Assembly: GCA_041483675.1 (NCBI GenBank)
Contig: JBGPGE010000166.1
Span: 1-7,285, forward strand
From: 2-12-FULL-60-19 sp041483675
GTDB taxonomy: Bacteria > Desulfobacterota > Binatia > UBA9968
Reading direction: 5' to 3'
Length of the DNA: 7,285 nucleotides
Translations under genes and position numbers: made by a program
Part shown: positions 5,862 to 7,285 of the stretch, piece by piece
Numbering within the stretch: the first letter of the stretch is position 1
Layout: every line of letters starts with the position of its first letter
The notes under the pieces: generated by a model
Databases searched by the model: none
What the model saw: the letters and a program-made list of their open reading frames with translations, nothing else
What the model was told of the DNA's origin: nothing

Positions 5862-5867
5862 AGGAGG
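5862..5867 (+). promoter_or_regulatory. Strong Shine-Dalgarno sequence that sets the hydrolase start
   Basis: AGGAGG lies 6 nt before the ATG at 5874, ideal spacing. The reading frame is open 15 codons further, to a GTG at 5829, but that codon has no ribosome-binding site. The added residues, MKDCRRVRLDFRRCI, also do not look like part of the protein. Confidence 0.85.
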
Positions 5868-5873
5868 TGCATC

Positions 5874-7085
5874 ATGCGAGTCGAGACTGAACGAAAGATG
5901 AAGCGCTGGCGCGAGCAGCGCTGGCTTCTAGACCAGGTGATCCAGACGAGAGGGCTCGATTGGGACCAGGGGCGGACGGGAAAGATCCTGCGCAATTGCG
6001 GCCCCGGCGTCGAAGGCGAGCTGCGGGAGATCAGCCGCAGGATACAAAAATTTACCGACATCCCGCGCGAGTTCTCGCGCGCGGCGCTGCGCCGGGAGGA
6101 TCTGGGGCGCGAAGCCGAAAAGGCCGGCCACGACGTCGAGGCGCGCGAGCACTATTACGTCGCGGCGACCTATTACAGCAACGCCGTCTGGGCGATCTAC
6201 GAAGACAATAACCCGAAGAGAATCGCGTGGGTCGAGAGAAAGCGCGCCTGCTACGACAAGTTTATCCAGTTTGCAGGGAGGCCCATCGAGCGCGTCGGGC
6301 TGCCCTTCGAGGGGAAAACTCTGACAGCCATTCTTCACCTGCCTCCCGGCCTGAAGGCGGGAGACAAGGTCCCGTGCATCCTTTACATTCCCGGAATGGA
6401 CGGCTGCAAGGAAGACAACCCGATGCAGGGCGATCCCTATCTGGAACGGGGCATCGCGGTGTTTTCGATCGATGGGCCGGGCCAGGGCGAGACGCGGGCG
6501 GGAGGGGTCAAATGCACGGCGGCAAATTACGAGGACGCCGGCAAGGCTGCTTGTGATTATCTCGTGAAGCGGCCGGAGATCGACGGCAACCGTTTAGCGA
6601 TCATGGGCTCCAGCATGGGCTCCTATTGGGGGCCGCGTGTCGCCGCAGCCGAAGCGCGTTTCAAGGCGTTGGCCGTGAGCGGCGTCTGCGTCGAGCCGGG
6701 CCAGTACACGATTTTCAACACCGCCTCGCCGACTTTCAAGCTCAACTATATGTACATGTCGGGCTACGACGACGAGGCGGCGTTCGACGAATTCGCCAAG
6801 ACGCTGTCGCTCAAAGACGTGGCGTCGAAGATCGCCTGTCCGTATCTCGTCGTCGCCGGCGAGGACGACGAGCTCTGCCCGATCGAGTCCGTCTATCAGT
6901 TGATGGATGAAGTCCGCGCGCCGAAAACCCTGGTGGTTTACGAGGGAGAGCGCCACTCGATCCGCAACCCGCGCGCCCGCACGATCATCTTCGACTGGCT
7001 GAAAGACCGGCTCGACGGCAAGCCGTTCAAGCCGGAAAGGGTTTACGTGGAACTCAGCGGGAAAGAAATTCACACCCCTTGGTAA
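5874..7085 (+). CDS. Alpha/beta-fold hydrolase, FrsA / 2,6-dihydropseudooxynicotine hydrolase-like
   Basis: This 403-aa protein has no signal peptide and is probably cytoplasmic. Residues 1-145 form a charged, probably helical N-terminal domain, followed by an alpha/beta-hydrolase core. In the core are the strand and oxyanion-region motif LYIPGMDGCKEDN (170-182), FSIDGPGQGETR (197-208), the nucleophile elbow GSSMG with Ser247, the acid Asp332 in VAGEDDELCP, and the base His361 in EGERHSIRNP. A complete Ser-Asp-His triad is thus present. The helical N-terminal domain plus DGPGQGE motif resembles the group containing FrsA (DUF1100) and 2,6-dihydropseudooxynicotine hydrolase, which cleaves a C-C bond. 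Esterase or peptidase-like activity is equally possible, and the substrate is unknown. It lies on the same strand as the binding protein, 232 nt downstream, with its own strong ribosome-binding site. Confidence 0.85.
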   Translation: MRVETERKMKRWREQRWLLDQVIQTRGLDWDQGRTGKILRNCGPGVEGELREISRRIQKFTDIPREFSRAALRREDLGREAEKAGHDVEAREHYYVAATYYSNAVWAIYEDNNPKRIAWVERKRACYDKFIQFAGRPIERVGLPFEGKTLTAILHLPPGLKAGDKVPCILYIPGMDGCKEDNPMQGDPYLERGIAVFSIDGPGQGETRAGGVKCTAANYEDAGKAACDYLVKRPEIDGNRLAIMGSSMGSYWGPRVAAAEARFKALAVSGVCVEPGQYTIFNTASPTFKLNYMYMSGYDDEAAFDEFAKTLSLKDVASKIACPYLVVAGEDDELCPIESVYQLMDEVRAPKTLVVYEGERHSIRNPRARTIIFDWLKDRLDGKPFKPERVYVELSGKEIHTPW

Positions 7086-7112
7086 TTAGGAATTTTGAGT
7101 TTTGAAATGAAC

Positions 7113-7136
7113 TACCCCACAGCAAGCTGCGGGGTA
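7113..7136 (+). terminator. Hairpin downstream of the hydrolase gene, candidate terminator or REP-like palindrome
   Basis: TACCCC (7113-7118) pairs with GGGGTA (7131-7136), followed inwards by an A-C mismatch and CAG/CTG pairs around a CAAG loop. It begins 27 nt after the stop codon. The downstream TCGAAAAACTTTAT is AT-rich but has no true T-run, so termination would be weak. The imperfect stem with a single mismatch also fits REP-type palindromes. Confidence 0.4.
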
Positions 7137-7172
7137 TCGAAAAACTTTATGATAATTTTCTCCAAAGTTGTC

Positions 7173-7197
7173 ACCCCCGAATGTTTTTATCGGGGGT
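7173..7197. repeat. 8-bp inverted repeat in the right-hand intergenic region
   Basis: ACCCCCGA (7173-7180) pairs perfectly with TCGGGGGT (7190-7197) around a 9-nt loop, AATGTTTTTA-like and rich in T. It sits between two other hairpins (7113-7136 and 7218-7242). No T-run follows on either strand. Its function is unknown. Confidence 0.5.
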
Positions 7198-7200
7198 CCA

Positions 7201-7250
7201 GTCCGAGTTTCGCCTGGATTCCCGCTAAAAGCATGCGGGAATGACGGACC
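7201..7250. repeat. Third copy of the ATTCCCG/CGGGAAT repeat, inverted orientation
   Basis: ATTCCCGC (7218-7225) pairs with GCGGGAAT (7235-7242) around a 9-nt loop. Its reverse complement begins GTCCGTCATTCCCG, identical over 14 bases to the start of the copy at 5685, and also shares CGGGAATCCAG. Only the loop differs in sequence and length. Positions 7251-7285 show nothing recognisable. Confidence 0.65.
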
Positions 7251-7285
7251 TTGAGAAAACTTGGAATCGCCATTACGCAGCAAGC

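Noticed and set aside
5829..5873. GTG start extending the hydrolase by 15 residues
   Set aside because: There is no ribosome-binding site for this GTG, whereas ATG 5874 has AGGAGG at ideal spacing.
7086..7283. Minus-strand open frame (65 codons) at the right edge
   Set aside because: It runs through three hairpins and a repeat copy and has no recognisable domain.

Overview
The window comes from a GC-rich bacterial genome. Two things suggest an uncultivated Deltaproteobacteria/Binatota-, NC10- or Tectomicrobia-like lineage: an orphan NMT1/THI5-type periplasmic binding protein, a class strongly expanded in those groups, and many small palindromic repeats of the ATTCCCG...CGGGAAT type. This assignment is an inference from memory, not a computed placement.

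Positions 164-4533 (minus strand) hold a compact respiratory complex I operon. It is transcribed leftwards in the order nuoA-nuoB-nuoC-nuoD-nuoH-nuoI, with gaps of 2-22 nt. The NADH-oxidising module genes nuoE, nuoF and nuoG are absent from their usual place between nuoD and nuoH. NuoD also lacks a roughly 30-residue internal segment found in the Thermus (14-subunit) protein, and in this it resembles D subunits of complexes without EFG. No nuoJ-N genes follow nuoI within the window; instead there are four hairpins in positions 13-161. A good sigma70-type promoter lies directly upstream of nuoA.

From 4534 to 4681 is a short divergent promoter region. Rightwards from it are a secreted solute-binding protein gene (4682-5641), a composite palindromic repeat element (5685-5794), and an alpha/beta-hydrolase gene (5874-7085) resembling the FrsA / 2,6-dihydropseudooxynicotine hydrolase group. 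The hydrolase gene has a perfect Shine-Dalgarno sequence that fixes its start. The final 200 bases contain three more hairpins and no gene; one is an inverted-orientation relative of the repeat upstream of the hydrolase.

The nuo products would form part of one proton-pumping quinone reductase: I, B and the C/D pair in the peripheral arm, A and H in the membrane. The binding protein and hydrolase could belong to uptake and breakdown of an organic compound, but no transporter permease, ATPase or pathway partner is present to show this. I see no clearly undescribed system. The most informative points are the complex I type and the covarying repeat hairpins.
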